Source: Clostridia bacterium (lineage in GTDB: Bacteria > Bacillota > Clostridia > TANB77 > CAG-508). From it: 9,333 bases of DNA. Numbering within the stretch: the first letter of the stretch is position 1; each line of letters opens with the position of its first letter. This document shows, one piece after another, positions 1-7,189 of this stretch. A program made the translations under genes and the position numbers. The stretch covers positions 1 to 9,333 of the forward strand of contig JAAVZQ010000136.1 in assembly GCA_022791735.1 (NCBI GenBank), written 5' to 3'. Under the pieces are notes generated by a model, which saw nothing but the letters and a program-made list of their open reading frames with translations, was not told the DNA's origin and ran no database searches.

Positions 1-1
1 C

Positions 2-434
2 CTAGAGGAAAATAAGAAAAAAGCAATAGAGAATATAGAAAATCGGAAAAGCTTATGAAAAATTTTTACAGCTTATAGAAAGACAAGGTGGAAATATAAG
101 TTATTTAAACAATATCCCAAAGGCAAAATACATAAAAGAAGTAGTGGCAGATAAAGCGGGGTATGTGGCAAGCCTAGACGCTGAAATTTGTCGGAAGGGT
201 TTCACTCGCGCTTGGTGCACGGTAGAGAAACAAAAGAAGATGATATAGACCACCTGGCACGGTATAGTATTGGAAAAGAAAATTGGAGACAAAGTAGAAA
301 AAGGTGAAGTCCTTGCATATATACATACGAATATGCAAGAGAAAATAGAGACAGCAGAGACAAGGTTGAAAGAAGCATTTGAGATAAGTGAGGATAAGCC
401 AGAAAGATATGAAGATATTTTAGGAATAATATAA
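2..434 (+). CDS. pdp: pyrimidine-nucleoside phosphorylase, C-terminal part (5' end outside window; four CGG +1 shift sites)
   Basis: This is the C-terminal portion of a thymidine/pyrimidine-nucleoside phosphorylase, a cytosolic salvage enzyme that cleaves pyrimidine (deoxy)nucleosides with phosphate to a free base and a sugar-1-phosphate. Read with the extra C skipped at 44, 192, 220 and 260, the window encodes about 140 residues ending at TAA 432-434. They include the family signatures 'RQGGN', 'GYVASLDAE', 'LGAGRETKEDDID' and the barrel-sandwich-like end 'GDKVEKGEVLAYIHTN', typical of the PYNP C-terminal domain. The catalytic N-terminal part lies upstream of the window. Without the four frame changes the reading stops within a few codons at each site; at 220 a TAG follows immediately. 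Pdp and DeoA cannot be told apart with certainty from the C-terminus, so the symbol is provisional. The gene is followed by a fold-back repeat rather than a simple terminator. Confidence 0.88.
44..47 (+). other. CGGA +1 frameshift / quadruplet glycine site 1 (pdp)
   Basis: The zero frame reads AAT then CGG (44-46), and staying in frame hits TGA at 56-58. Skipping C44 gives AAT GGA AAA GCT, restoring 'IENGKAYEKF' of the phosphorylase. Confidence 0.9.
192..195 (+). other. CGGA +1 frameshift / quadruplet glycine site 2 (pdp)
   Basis: The frame reads TGT then CGG (192-194); unshifted reading ends at TAG 246-248. Skipping C192 gives TGT GGA AGG GTT, restoring 'EICGRVSLALGA', a conserved stretch of the family. 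Confidence 0.93.
220..223 (+). other. CGGT +1 frameshift / quadruplet glycine site 3 (pdp)
   Basis: The frame reads GCA then CGG (220-222), followed at once by TAG 223-225 if no shift occurs. Skipping C220 gives GCA GGT AGA GAA, restoring the conserved 'LGAGRETKEDD' motif. It lies only nine codons after site 2. Confidence 0.94.
260..263 (+). other. CGGT +1 frameshift / quadruplet glycine site 4 (pdp)
   Basis: The frame reads GCA then CGG (260-262); unshifted reading ends at TGA 305-307. Skipping C260 gives GCA GGT ATA GTA, restoring 'IDHLAGIVLEKKIGDKV'. Confidence 0.93.
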
Positions 435-448
435 GTTAGAAAACTATA

Positions 449-628
449 ATTCACAGCTTTAAGGACCGTTTGTCCTGTCACGGAGATTAATTAATAATTT
501 TTCGCAAATCTCCCCCCTTAAGAAAATGTAATTCGCTATGCTCAAACATTTTCTAAAGCGTAAGAATCATCGAAAAAATTATTGATTGAAATCTCCTACG
601 CGGACTTCTAGTTCATTTAGCTGTGAAT
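449..628. repeat. intergenic fold-back repeat A (MITE-like, about 180 bp)
   Basis: The stretch between pdp and pcrA contains no plausible gene but is full of nested inverted repeats. The termini are a perfect 10-bp inverted pair, ATTCACAGCT (449-458) and AGCTGTGAAT (619-628). Inside, 482-504 pairs imperfectly with 571-596, and AGAAAATGT (531-539) pairs perfectly with ACATTTTCT (546-554). The left end, about 27 bp, closely resembles the left end of the second element at 5075-5294, including a shared CGTTTGTCC, so the two probably belong to one repeat family. The architecture fits a small non-autonomous transposable element or a REP-like structured repeat. No flanking target duplication was recognised. 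It may also act as a bidirectional terminator. Confidence 0.65.
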
Positions 629-655
629 AGTATGTTTGAATTAATGGAGGAAAAT

Positions 656-2946
656 ATGGATTTAATAGAAGAACTAAACAACAAACAAAAAGAAGCGGTA
701 TTGGCAGTAGATGGGCCATGCCTTGTAATTGCAGGGGCAGGTTCTCGGAAAAACAAAAGTATTAACACATAAAATAGCATACATAATAGAAGAAAGACAT
801 ATAAAACCATGGAATATACTTGCAATAACTTTTACAAATAAAGCAGCAAATGAAATGAAGGAAAGAGTTTCAAAACTTATTGGAGATATTGCAAATGATA
901 TGTGGATAGGTACTTTCCACTCAATTTGTGTTAGAATACTTAGAAGATATATAGATAGAATGGGGTTTGATAGTTCATTTGTAATATTTGATACATCAGA
1001 CCAAAAAAGTCTTATAAAAGAGTGCATGAAAGAACTTAATATAGATGACAAAATGTTTAGTGATAAAAGTTTTATATCGGCAATATCAAATGCAAAAAAT
1101 GATATGCAAGATCCAGAAGAATATGAAAGACAAACAAATAATGAGAAAAGAAAAGAAGTAATTGCAGAAGTATATAAGCTTTACCAGAAAAAACTAAGAG
1201 ATAATAATGCTTTAGACTTTGATGATATAATAAATTATACAATAAACATACTTATGTCTGAACCAGATGCACTAGAGTATTATTCAGAAAAATTCAAGTA
1301 TGTGCTTGTAGATGAGTATCAAGATACAAACAAGGCGCAATTTACCTTAATTACAATACTTTCTGCAAGAAATGGAAATATTACGGTAGTAGGAGACAAT
1401 GACCAAGGAATATACTCATTTAGAGGTGCAGATATATCAAACATATTAAACTTTGAAAAAGATTTTCCAGGTACAAGAATAATAAAGTTAGAGCAAAATT
1501 ATCGCTGTACAAAAAATATTTTAAAAGTTGCTAATGAAGTAATAAAAAATAATGAAGTAAAATATGAGAAAAAGCTTTGGACAGAAAATGACGAAGGAAA
1601 CAAAGTTACAGCTCATTTAGCAAATAATGAATATGATGAAGCAACATACATAGTAGAACAAATAGGGCATTTAAAAAGACAAGAATATTACAAATATTCA
1701 GATTTTGCAGTGTTATATAGAATGAATACCCAATCACGTAGCATAGAGGATATTTTAAGGAGAGAAGATATTCCATACAAGATAATTGGTGGACTAAAGT
1801 TCTATGAGAGAAAAGAAATAAAAGATATTATCGCGTATTTAAGATTAGTGTACAATACTAAAGATAATTTAAGTTTAAAGAGAATAATAAATGAACCAAA
1901 AAGGGGAATACGGTAAGACAAGTTTAGACAAGATTGAAGAAATTGCAGCTAGAGAAAACATGTCAATGTATGATGTAATCAAGAATTCGGCAGCTTTTGG
2001 ATTAAATAGAGTATATCTTGCATCAAAAGAGTTTATAGAGTGCATAGATGCTATTGTAAAAGATGCAAATAATTTGACTGTTTCTGAACTTACACAAAAA
2101 TTGCTTAAAGAGACAGGATATGTGAAAGCGCTAGAAGCAGAGGATACAAAGGAAGCGGAAAATAGAATAGACAACTTAGAGGAATTTTTGACAGTAACAA
2201 TAGAGTTTGAAGAGGAAGCAGAAAATGACCTTGGAAAATTCTTAGAGAATATAACTCTTTCAAGTGATATAGACAATTTAGAAGAAACAGATGACCAAGT
2301 TACACTTATGACATTACATAGTGCAAAAGGACTTGAGTTTCCAGTAGTATTTATGGCAGGTATGGAAGAAGGAATATTCCCAGGAAATAGGTCGATAGAA
2401 GATCCAAACGGAATAGAAGAAGAAAGAAGACTTTGCTATGTTGGAATAACAAGAGCAAGAGAAAATTTATATATGACAGCTGCAAAATCAAGAACAATAT
2501 TTGGATCAACTTCATATAATGCACTTTCAAGATTTTTAAAAGAGATACCAGAAGATTATTTGAGTGAAGAAAGTGTGTTAAGCACAGGAGAAAGTAACCT
2601 ACAAGGAACATTTGACAATAGCAATAATTATGAATGGACCTATGGTAATTCAAATGTTAAAAAGTACAACATTGATGCTAATGCGACATATGGAAAGGTT
2701 GCAGCAAGTGGGATTACATTTAAAACACCTGAAAGCTTCTTAAATGGATTAAACAAAAAGCAGACTAAAGATATTGATATATCAAAATACAAAGAAGGTG
2801 CAAGAGTTTATCACAAAAAGTTTGGAGAAGGCACTATCAATTATGTAGAAGAAGAAGGCGAAGATTACAAAGTAGATATAAGCTTTGATAAAGTAGGTCA
2901 TAAACGTCTTATGGCTAAATTCGCAGGACTTGAAATAATAGGGTAA
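656..2946 (+). CDS. pcrA: ATP-dependent DNA helicase PcrA (UvrD/Rep family; two CGG +1 shift sites)
   Basis: PcrA is a superfamily 1A 3'-5' DNA helicase acting in nucleotide excision repair, replication-fork maintenance and plasmid rolling-circle replication. The start ATG follows GGAGG (646-650) by five bases. With C746 and C1911 skipped, the reading is continuous for 762 residues, close to the usual family length. Visible motifs are Walker A 'GAGSGKT' (residues 27-33), motif Ia 'AITFTNKAA', 'GTFHS', Walker B 'DEYQDT' (219-224), 'GDNDQGIYSFRGA', 'LEQNYRC', 'TLHSAKGLEF' and 'CYVGITRARENL'. The C-terminal segment 'ARVYHKKFGEGTINYVEEE' matches the Tudor-like end of PcrA. Unshifted reading would stop after 38 residues (TAA 770-772) or at TAA 1914-1916. 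The first shift falls inside the ATP-binding loop, and preservation of every helicase motif argues against a pseudogene. A short uncharacterised stretch at 435-655 holds repeat A, and no clear promoter is seen there. Confidence 0.96.
746..749 (+). other. CGGA +1 frameshift / quadruplet glycine site 5 (pcrA Walker A)
   Basis: The frame reads TCT then CGG (746-748); unshifted reading ends at TAA 770-772. Skipping C746 gives TCT GGA AAA ACA, restoring the Walker A loop GAGSGKT exactly, with Gly31 decoded at the shift. Confidence 0.97.
1911..1914 (+). other. CGGT +1 frameshift / quadruplet glycine site 6 (pcrA)
   Basis: The frame reads ATA then CGG (1911-1913), followed immediately by TAA 1914-1916. 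Skipping C1911 gives ATA GGT AAG ACA, restoring 'PKRGIGKTSLDKI', a conserved UvrD/PcrA segment (Gly419). Confidence 0.96.
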
Positions 2947-2951
2947 GAAAT

Positions 2952-2991
2952 TAGCCACATACAAATCTAAAATTGTATGTGGCTATTTCTT
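2952..2991 (+). terminator. rho-independent terminator after pcrA
   Basis: A perfect 13-bp stem, TAGCCACATACAA (2952-2964) with TTGTATGTGGCTA (2973-2985), encloses an 8-base loop and is followed by a T-rich tail (tttctt). It starts six bases after the pcrA stop, just before the gdpP promoter, and separates the two transcription units. Confidence 0.88.
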
Positions 2992-2995
2992 CACA

Positions 2996-3024
2996 TTGAC
3001 AAATCGGGCTATTTATAGTACAAT
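2996..3024 (+). promoter_or_regulatory. sigma-A-type promoter of gdpP
   Basis: A consensus -35 TTGACA (2996-3001) and -10 TACAAT (3019-3024) are separated by exactly 17 bases. Transcription should begin near 3031, downstream of the alternative ATG at 3028, so translation starts at the ATG at 3049. The unit it drives may run through rplI and dnaB. Confidence 0.85.
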
Positions 3025-3048
3025 AGTATGCGTATAAAAGGAGGATTT

Positions 3049-5061
3049 ATGTCCGATAAGAATAGAAAAACTTTTGAAGCTATATTTACAAAAACAAGAA
3101 TATATCTTGTAGTAATTGCGGTTGTACTTATAATTTTGTGTATACAAAACATAAACTTTATAATACCATCAATTTTATTATATGGTATTTTACTTGTATA
3201 TACATTTTGGAATAACAACAAAAACAAAACAGAACTTGATAGACACATACAAGAGCTTACATTTAATGTAGATACAATTGCAAAAAATGCATTAATAAAT
3301 TCGCCATTTCCACTTGTAATTGCAGATGAGGACCGGAGAACTTACGTGGAAAAGTGCAAACTTTGTTACAGAATTTGGAAATACAGACATGAAAAGCAAC
3401 TTGGCAGAAATGATAAAAGAAGTTACAATAGAAATGCAAAATAATAGTGAAAAAAGTGATAAGCAAGTTATTTATAAACAAATACAAATAGATAAAAAGG
3501 ATTATCAAGTTATAATAGAAACAGTGGCATCAAGAAATAAGAAAAACAAACGGACTACTTGCAATGTACTTTATAGACAATACAGAATTTTTGGATATTT
3601 CAAAGAAATTTGAAGAAGGTCAAATGTGTATTGGAATAATAATGATAGATAGTTATGAAGAATTAGTACAGAACATGGGACAAGAAGAAAAGGTACAAGT
3701 AGTTACTGAAATTGAATCTAAAATATATGATTGGGTGTCAAAAGTAGATGGAATTGCACTAAAGACAGAAGCAAATAGAATAACATTTGTTTTTGAAGAA
3801 AAATATCTAGACAAAATAATTGAAAACAAATTTGATATATTAGAAGAGACTAAAAATACAGAAACAGAAGGAGTAATTCCTACAACTTTAAGTATTGCAA
3901 TATGTGCAGAAGGAGAGACTAATGCTGAAAAGTTTAAAGCAACAATAGAAGCAATGGATTTAGTATTAGGTAGAGGTGGAGACCAAGCAGTAGTTAGAAG
4001 AAAAGGAAAGTATGAATTCTATGGTGGCAAAAAGCAAGAAGTAGAAAAGAGGACTAAAGTAAAAGCAAGAACAGTAGCAACAGCTTTAGAAGAATTAATA
4101 GAAGAAGCACCAAGTATACTAATAATGGGACATGCAAATGGTGATATAGATTCAATGGGTTCAAGCCTTGGAGTGTATAGGATAGTAAAATCACTTGGCA
4201 AGACTGCAAAAATTGTAAATAATACTTATGGTATGACTTTAAAAGATTTTATAGAAGCAGTAGAACAAGAGGAAGAATATAAAGATGTGATAATAGACAA
4301 ATCGCAGGCATTAAACTTTGTTACAGATGAGACATTACTCATAATAGTAGATACGCACAAGAAATCTTATCTAGAAGTGCCAGAACTGATTACAAAGACA
4401 AATAAAATAGTAGTAATCGACCATCATAGAAGAGGACCAGATTATATTGATAATGCAATACTTATGTTTCATGAGGTATATGCATCCTCAGCAGCAGAGC
4501 TTGTTGCAGAGTTATTGCAATATACTAAGAACAATGCACAGCTTACAACATTTGAAGCAGAAAGCCTATATGCTGGAATTATGGTTGATACTAAGAACTT
4601 TACATTTAAAACAGGAGTTAGAACATTTGAAGCAGCTGCATATTTAAGGAAAAATGATATAGATATCATAAAGATAAAAAAATGGTTCCAAAGCGATTTA
4701 GAAAGTTATAATGTAATTTCAGAAGTAGTTAGAAATACAGAAATAATAAGAGATAATATTGGAATATCTTCTTATGATGAAAATGATGAAAATGCAAATT
4801 TAATAATTGCAAAAGCTGCAGATGAACTGCTTACAATAAGTGATATTACAGCATCTTTTGTATTAGGACAAGTTAAAGATACAATATATATAAGTGGAAG
4901 ATCAATTGGAGATATAAATGTACAGTTAATACTTGAAAAAATGCGGTGGTGGAGGACATCACACTGTTGCAGGTGCACAGATTGTGGGTATTACAATTGA
5001 TGAGGCTAAGAAGCAACTTATACAAAAAATCGACGAATATTTTAGTGAAAATTTAGAATAA
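3049..5061 (+). CDS. gdpP: cyclic-di-AMP phosphodiesterase GdpP (YybT family; three CGG +1 shift sites)
   Basis: This is a membrane-anchored GdpP/YybT protein, which hydrolyses c-di-AMP to pApA and so tunes potassium, osmotic and cell-wall homeostasis. The ATG at 3049 is chosen because AGGAGG (3039-3044) lies four bases upstream and the earlier ATG at 3028 precedes the predicted transcript start. With C3334, C3551 and C4944 skipped the protein is 669 residues, the normal family size. Domains in order are two membrane helices (about 18-35 and 37-54), a PAS-like domain ('PFPLVIADEDGELTW'), a degenerate GGDEF domain (about 175-310), a DHH domain with 'GHANGDIDSMGSSLG' (His361, Asp365, Asp367) and 'VIDHH' (Asp457-His459), and a DHHA1 domain with 'MGGGGHHTVAGAQ' (632 onward). 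Unshifted reading would stop at 3444, 3613 or 5000. Placement directly before rplI-dnaB is the classic Firmicute order. Confidence 0.96.
3334..3337 (+). other. CGGA +1 frameshift / quadruplet glycine site 7 (gdpP PAS)
   Basis: The frame reads GAC then CGG (3334-3336); unshifted reading ends at TAA 3442-3444. Skipping one C gives GAC GGA GAA CTT, restoring 'IADEDGELTWKSANF' of the PAS domain (Gly96). Because GAC ends in C, either C3333 or C3334 could be the extra base. Confidence 0.94.
3551..3554 (+). other. CGGA +1 frameshift / quadruplet glycine site 8 (gdpP)
   Basis: The frame reads AAA then CGG (3551-3553); unshifted reading ends at 3613. Skipping C3551 gives AAA GGA CTA CTT, joining the PAS-like region to the GGDEF-like region as 'NKKNKGLLAMYFIDNTEF' (Gly168). 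Confidence 0.92.
4944..4947 (+). other. CGGT +1 frameshift / quadruplet glycine site 9 (gdpP DHHA1)
   Basis: The frame reads ATG then CGG (4944-4946); unshifted reading ends at TGA 4998-5000. Skipping C4944 gives ATG GGT GGT GGA GGA CAT CAC, restoring the DHHA1 GGGGHH motif (Gly632-His637) and the true C-terminus. Confidence 0.96.
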
Positions 5062-5074
5062 TTATTAGTTACAA

Positions 5075-5294
5075 TTTACAGCTTTAAATTTCGTTTGTCC
5101 ACGGGCGAGCATTTATCTATGATTTTTTTCAAACACCTTGGTGTCGTAATCTCCAATCTGTACGCTACTGCGTAGCTTAAACTGTCGATTACTCCATTTC
5201 GCACTCGCAGTTGCTCGTTTGATCGCTTATGCGGTGTCTCTTAAAAATTATAAATAACTACTCTGTACGAATTTTAAGGCTTATTGGCTGTAAA
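5075..5294. repeat. intergenic fold-back repeat B (MITE-like, about 220 bp)
   Basis: The 267-base gap between gdpP and rplI has no credible gene and folds back on itself. TTTACAGC (5075-5082) and GCTGTAAA (5287-5294) are perfect inverted termini. The next inner arms, GCTTTAAATTTCG on the left and its near-complement ending at about 5285 on the right, also pair. Segment 5113-5137 pairs with 5233-5257 over most of 25 bases. A small perfect hairpin, GCTAC-tgc-GTAGC, sits at 5164-5176. The left end resembles that of repeat A. The element is noticeably richer in CG dinucleotides than the genes around it. It could terminate or attenuate transcription between gdpP and rplI. Identity as a mobile element is inferred from structure and from there being two copies. 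Confidence 0.65.
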
Positions 5295-5328
5295 CTGAAC
5301 TAAAATAATAGAAAGGATTTGATATATT

Positions 5329-5776
5329 ATGAAAGTTATACTACAACAAGATGTAAAAGGTATGGGGAAAAGAGGAGAAATAGTAAATGCAAGTGATGGG
5401 CATGCAAGAAACTATTTGTTTCCTAGAAACCTTGCAATACCTGCTGATAAGCAAAACTTAAATGTATGGAATGCAAAGAAATCAGCTGCAGACCGTAAGA
5501 GAAGTTTAGAAAAAGAGGAAGCAATAAAAGCAAAAGAAAGACTTGAAAAAGCAGTATTGACAATAAAAACAAAAGCAGGAGAAAATCGGAAAAACTTTTG
5601 GAAGCATTACATCAAAGGAAATCTCAGAAAGTCTAGAAAAAGAACTTGGAGAAAAAGTGGATAAGAAAAAGATAGTAATAAAAGATCAAATAAAGAACAT
5701 AGGTGTGTGTACAGTAGAACTTAGATTATTTGAGGGAGTAATAGCTAAACTTAAGCTTAATATTGTTGCAGAATAA
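5329..5776 (+). CDS. rplI: 50S ribosomal protein L9 (one CGG +1 shift site)
   Basis: L9 binds 23S rRNA near the L1 stalk and helps maintain reading frame. The ATG is preceded by AAAGGA (5312-5317). With C5587 skipped the protein has 148 residues, the standard length. The N-terminal domain begins 'MKVILQQDVKGMGKRGEIVNASDGHARNYL' (first 30 residues, written as conserved blocks: MKVILQQDVKGMGKRG, then DGHARNYL), followed by 'FPRNLAIPA' and a long charged helix. The C-terminal domain begins 'NGKTFGSITSKEI', matching the usual G-K-x-F-G-S-x-T segment, and contains 'IKNIGVCTVELRL'. Unshifted reading would end at 5664 with a non-homologous tail, losing the whole C-terminal domain. As a ribosomal protein it needs high output, so the frame change would have to be efficient. 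Confidence 0.96.
5587..5590 (+). other. CGGA +1 frameshift / quadruplet glycine site 10 (rplI)
   Basis: The frame reads AAT then CGG (5587-5589); unshifted reading ends at TAA/TAG at 5664. Skipping C5587 gives AAT GGA AAA ACT, restoring 'GENGKTFGSITSKEI' at the start of the L9 C-terminal domain (Gly87). Confidence 0.96.
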
Positions 5777-5793
5777 ATTGAATTAAAACCAAA

Positions 5794-5813
5794 AAGGCAC
5801 AAATTTGTGCCTT
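5794..5813. terminator. perfect 20-bp palindrome between rplI and dnaB
   Basis: AAGGCACAAA is followed immediately by its exact complement TTTGTGCCTT. It lies 17 bases after the rplI stop and 22 bases before dnaB. It lacks a downstream T-run, so it is more likely an attenuator, an mRNA stability element or a protein-binding palindrome than a strong terminator. Confidence 0.5.
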
Positions 5814-5835
5814 AAATAAGGAATGAGATATAAAG

Positions 5836-7175
5836 ATGGAAGTAGGAAGAATACAACCAAATGATGTAGAAGCGGAGCAAGCAGTACTTGGCTCAATGTT
5901 ACTTGACAAAGATGCAGTAACAAATGCAATAGAAATTTTAAAATCGGAAGACTTTTATAGAGAAGAAAATAAGCTTATCTTTTCTGCGATAGTAAGCCTA
6001 TATGCAAGGTCAGAGCCAATTGATATAATTACAGTAAAAGATGAGCTTGTATCTTTAGGTAAACTTGATGTATGCGGTGGGATTGAATTTCTTGCGGAAT
6101 TATCAGATAAAGTTCCGACTACTGCAAATGTAGATAACTACATAAAAATAGTAGAAGAAAAAGCGGTGCTCCGTAGTTTGATAAAGACATCAAATGAGCT
6201 AATAGACTTAGGATATGACCAGACATATACAGCAGAAGAGATTGTTGAAAAAGCAGAAAAAAGTATATTTGATTTATCAAAAAACAGAAATAAAAAAGGT
6301 TTTGCACATATTAAAGAAGTACTATTTGAAACCTTTGAACAAATAGAAAAATTATATAACCAAAAAGAAGCAATAACTGGAATACCAACAGGATTTATTG
6401 ACTTAGATAGTAAAACAGCAGGGCTTCATGGTTCAGAATTAATACTTGTTGCAGCACGTCCTGCTATGGGAAAGACTGCTTTTGCATTAAATATTGCAAC
6501 AAATGCAGCAGTAAGGGCAAACGTCCCAGTTGCAATATTTAGTTTAGAGATGTCAAAAGAACAGCTTGTACAAAGGATTCTGGCAAGCGAAACAATGATA
6601 GATAGTAACAAATTAAGAACTGGAAAAGTTGAAGAAGAAGATTTGATGAGTTTGCCAGAAAAAATACGGTCCACTATCAGAATCAGAAATATATATAGAT
6701 GAAACACCACGGAATAAGCATTACAGAAATAAGAGCAAAATGTAGAAAACTCAAACTAGAAAAAAATATTGGATTAATAGTTGTTGATTATTTACAATTA
6801 ATTTCAGGTACAAACAGCAGGAAAAATGGAAGCAGAGAGCAAGAGATTGCAGAAATAAGTAGGTCTTTAAAAATTCTTGCAAAAGAACTAGATGTTCCAG
6901 TAATTGCACTATCACAGCTTTCAAGAAGTCCAGACCAAAGAGCAGACCACAGACCAATGCTTTCTGACCTCCGTGAATCTGGTTCGATTGAGCAGGACGC
7001 AGATATAGTTATATTTCTTTATAGAGATGATTATTATAACCCAGATAGTGAAGACAGAAATTTAGCAGAAGTGATTATTGCTAAACAAAGAAGTGGTTCT
7101 ACAGGTACAATAAAACTAGGATGGCTTGGAAGCTATACAAAATTTGTTAATACAGAGCCTTATAGAGATATTTAG
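5836..7175 (+). CDS. dnaB: replicative DNA helicase DnaB (two CGG +1 shift sites)
   Basis: This is the hexameric 5'-3' helicase that opens the chromosomal replication fork. With C6667 and C6710 skipped it has 445 residues, close to the 454 of the Bacillus enzyme (called DnaC there). The N-terminal domain begins 'RIQPNDVEAEQAVLGSMLLD'. The RecA-like domain carries Walker A 'ARPAMGKT' (207-214), 'FSLEMSKEQLVQR', Walker B 'LIVVDYLQLI' (Asp317), 'ALSQLSR' and 'LSDLRESGSIEQDAD'. The two shifts bracket 'GPLSESEIYIDETP', a short stretch that lies in yet another frame, so both must occur to reach the second half of the ATPase domain. Unshifted reading ends at 6702 or 6745. The ribosome binding site is weak (AAGGA at 5818-5822, 13 bases upstream), so the start rests mainly on alignment to the family N-terminus. 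The tilS start follows 14 bases after the stop. Confidence 0.96.
6667..6670 (+). other. CGGT +1 frameshift / quadruplet glycine site 11 (dnaB)
   Basis: The frame reads ATA then CGG (6667-6669); unshifted reading ends at TGA 6700-6702. Skipping C6667 gives ATA GGT CCA CTA, restoring 'LPEKIGPLSESEIYIDETP' (Gly278). Confidence 0.95.
6710..6713 (+). other. CGGA +1 frameshift / quadruplet glycine site 12 (dnaB)
   Basis: The frame after site 11 reads CCA then CGG (6710-6712); unshifted reading ends at TAG 6743-6745. Skipping C6710 gives CCA GGA ATA AGC, restoring the highly conserved DnaB segment 'DETPGISITEIRAK' (Gly292). Confidence 0.96.
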
Positions 7176-7189
7176 AAAGAGGAATTTAA

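Noticed and set aside
435..655. CRISPR array or tRNA genes in the intergenic gaps
   Set aside because: No regularly spaced direct repeats and no tRNA cloverleaf with a T-arm GTTCRA-like signature were found; the gaps hold inverted rather than direct repeats.
1875..2276. Long antisense open frames, such as 1875-2276, 674-1051 and 8613-8915 on the - strand
   Set aside because: They lie opposite well-conserved genes, have no ribosome binding site or recognisable domains, and show the serine/phenylalanine-rich composition expected of mirrored AT-rich coding sequence.
3028..3048. Upstream ATG start for gdpP at 3028
   Set aside because: It lies before the predicted transcription start and would place the ribosome binding site inside the coding region. 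The ATG at 3049 has AGGAGG at proper spacing.
3320..3613. Separate small genes at the frame breaks (for example 3320-3613, 4447-4647, 6699-7175)
   Set aside because: The 3320-3613 and 6699-7175 frames are fragments of gdpP and dnaB joined by the CGG shift sites; they lack their own ribosome binding sites and continue the parent protein family. The 4447-4647 frame is an out-of-frame shadow within gdpP.
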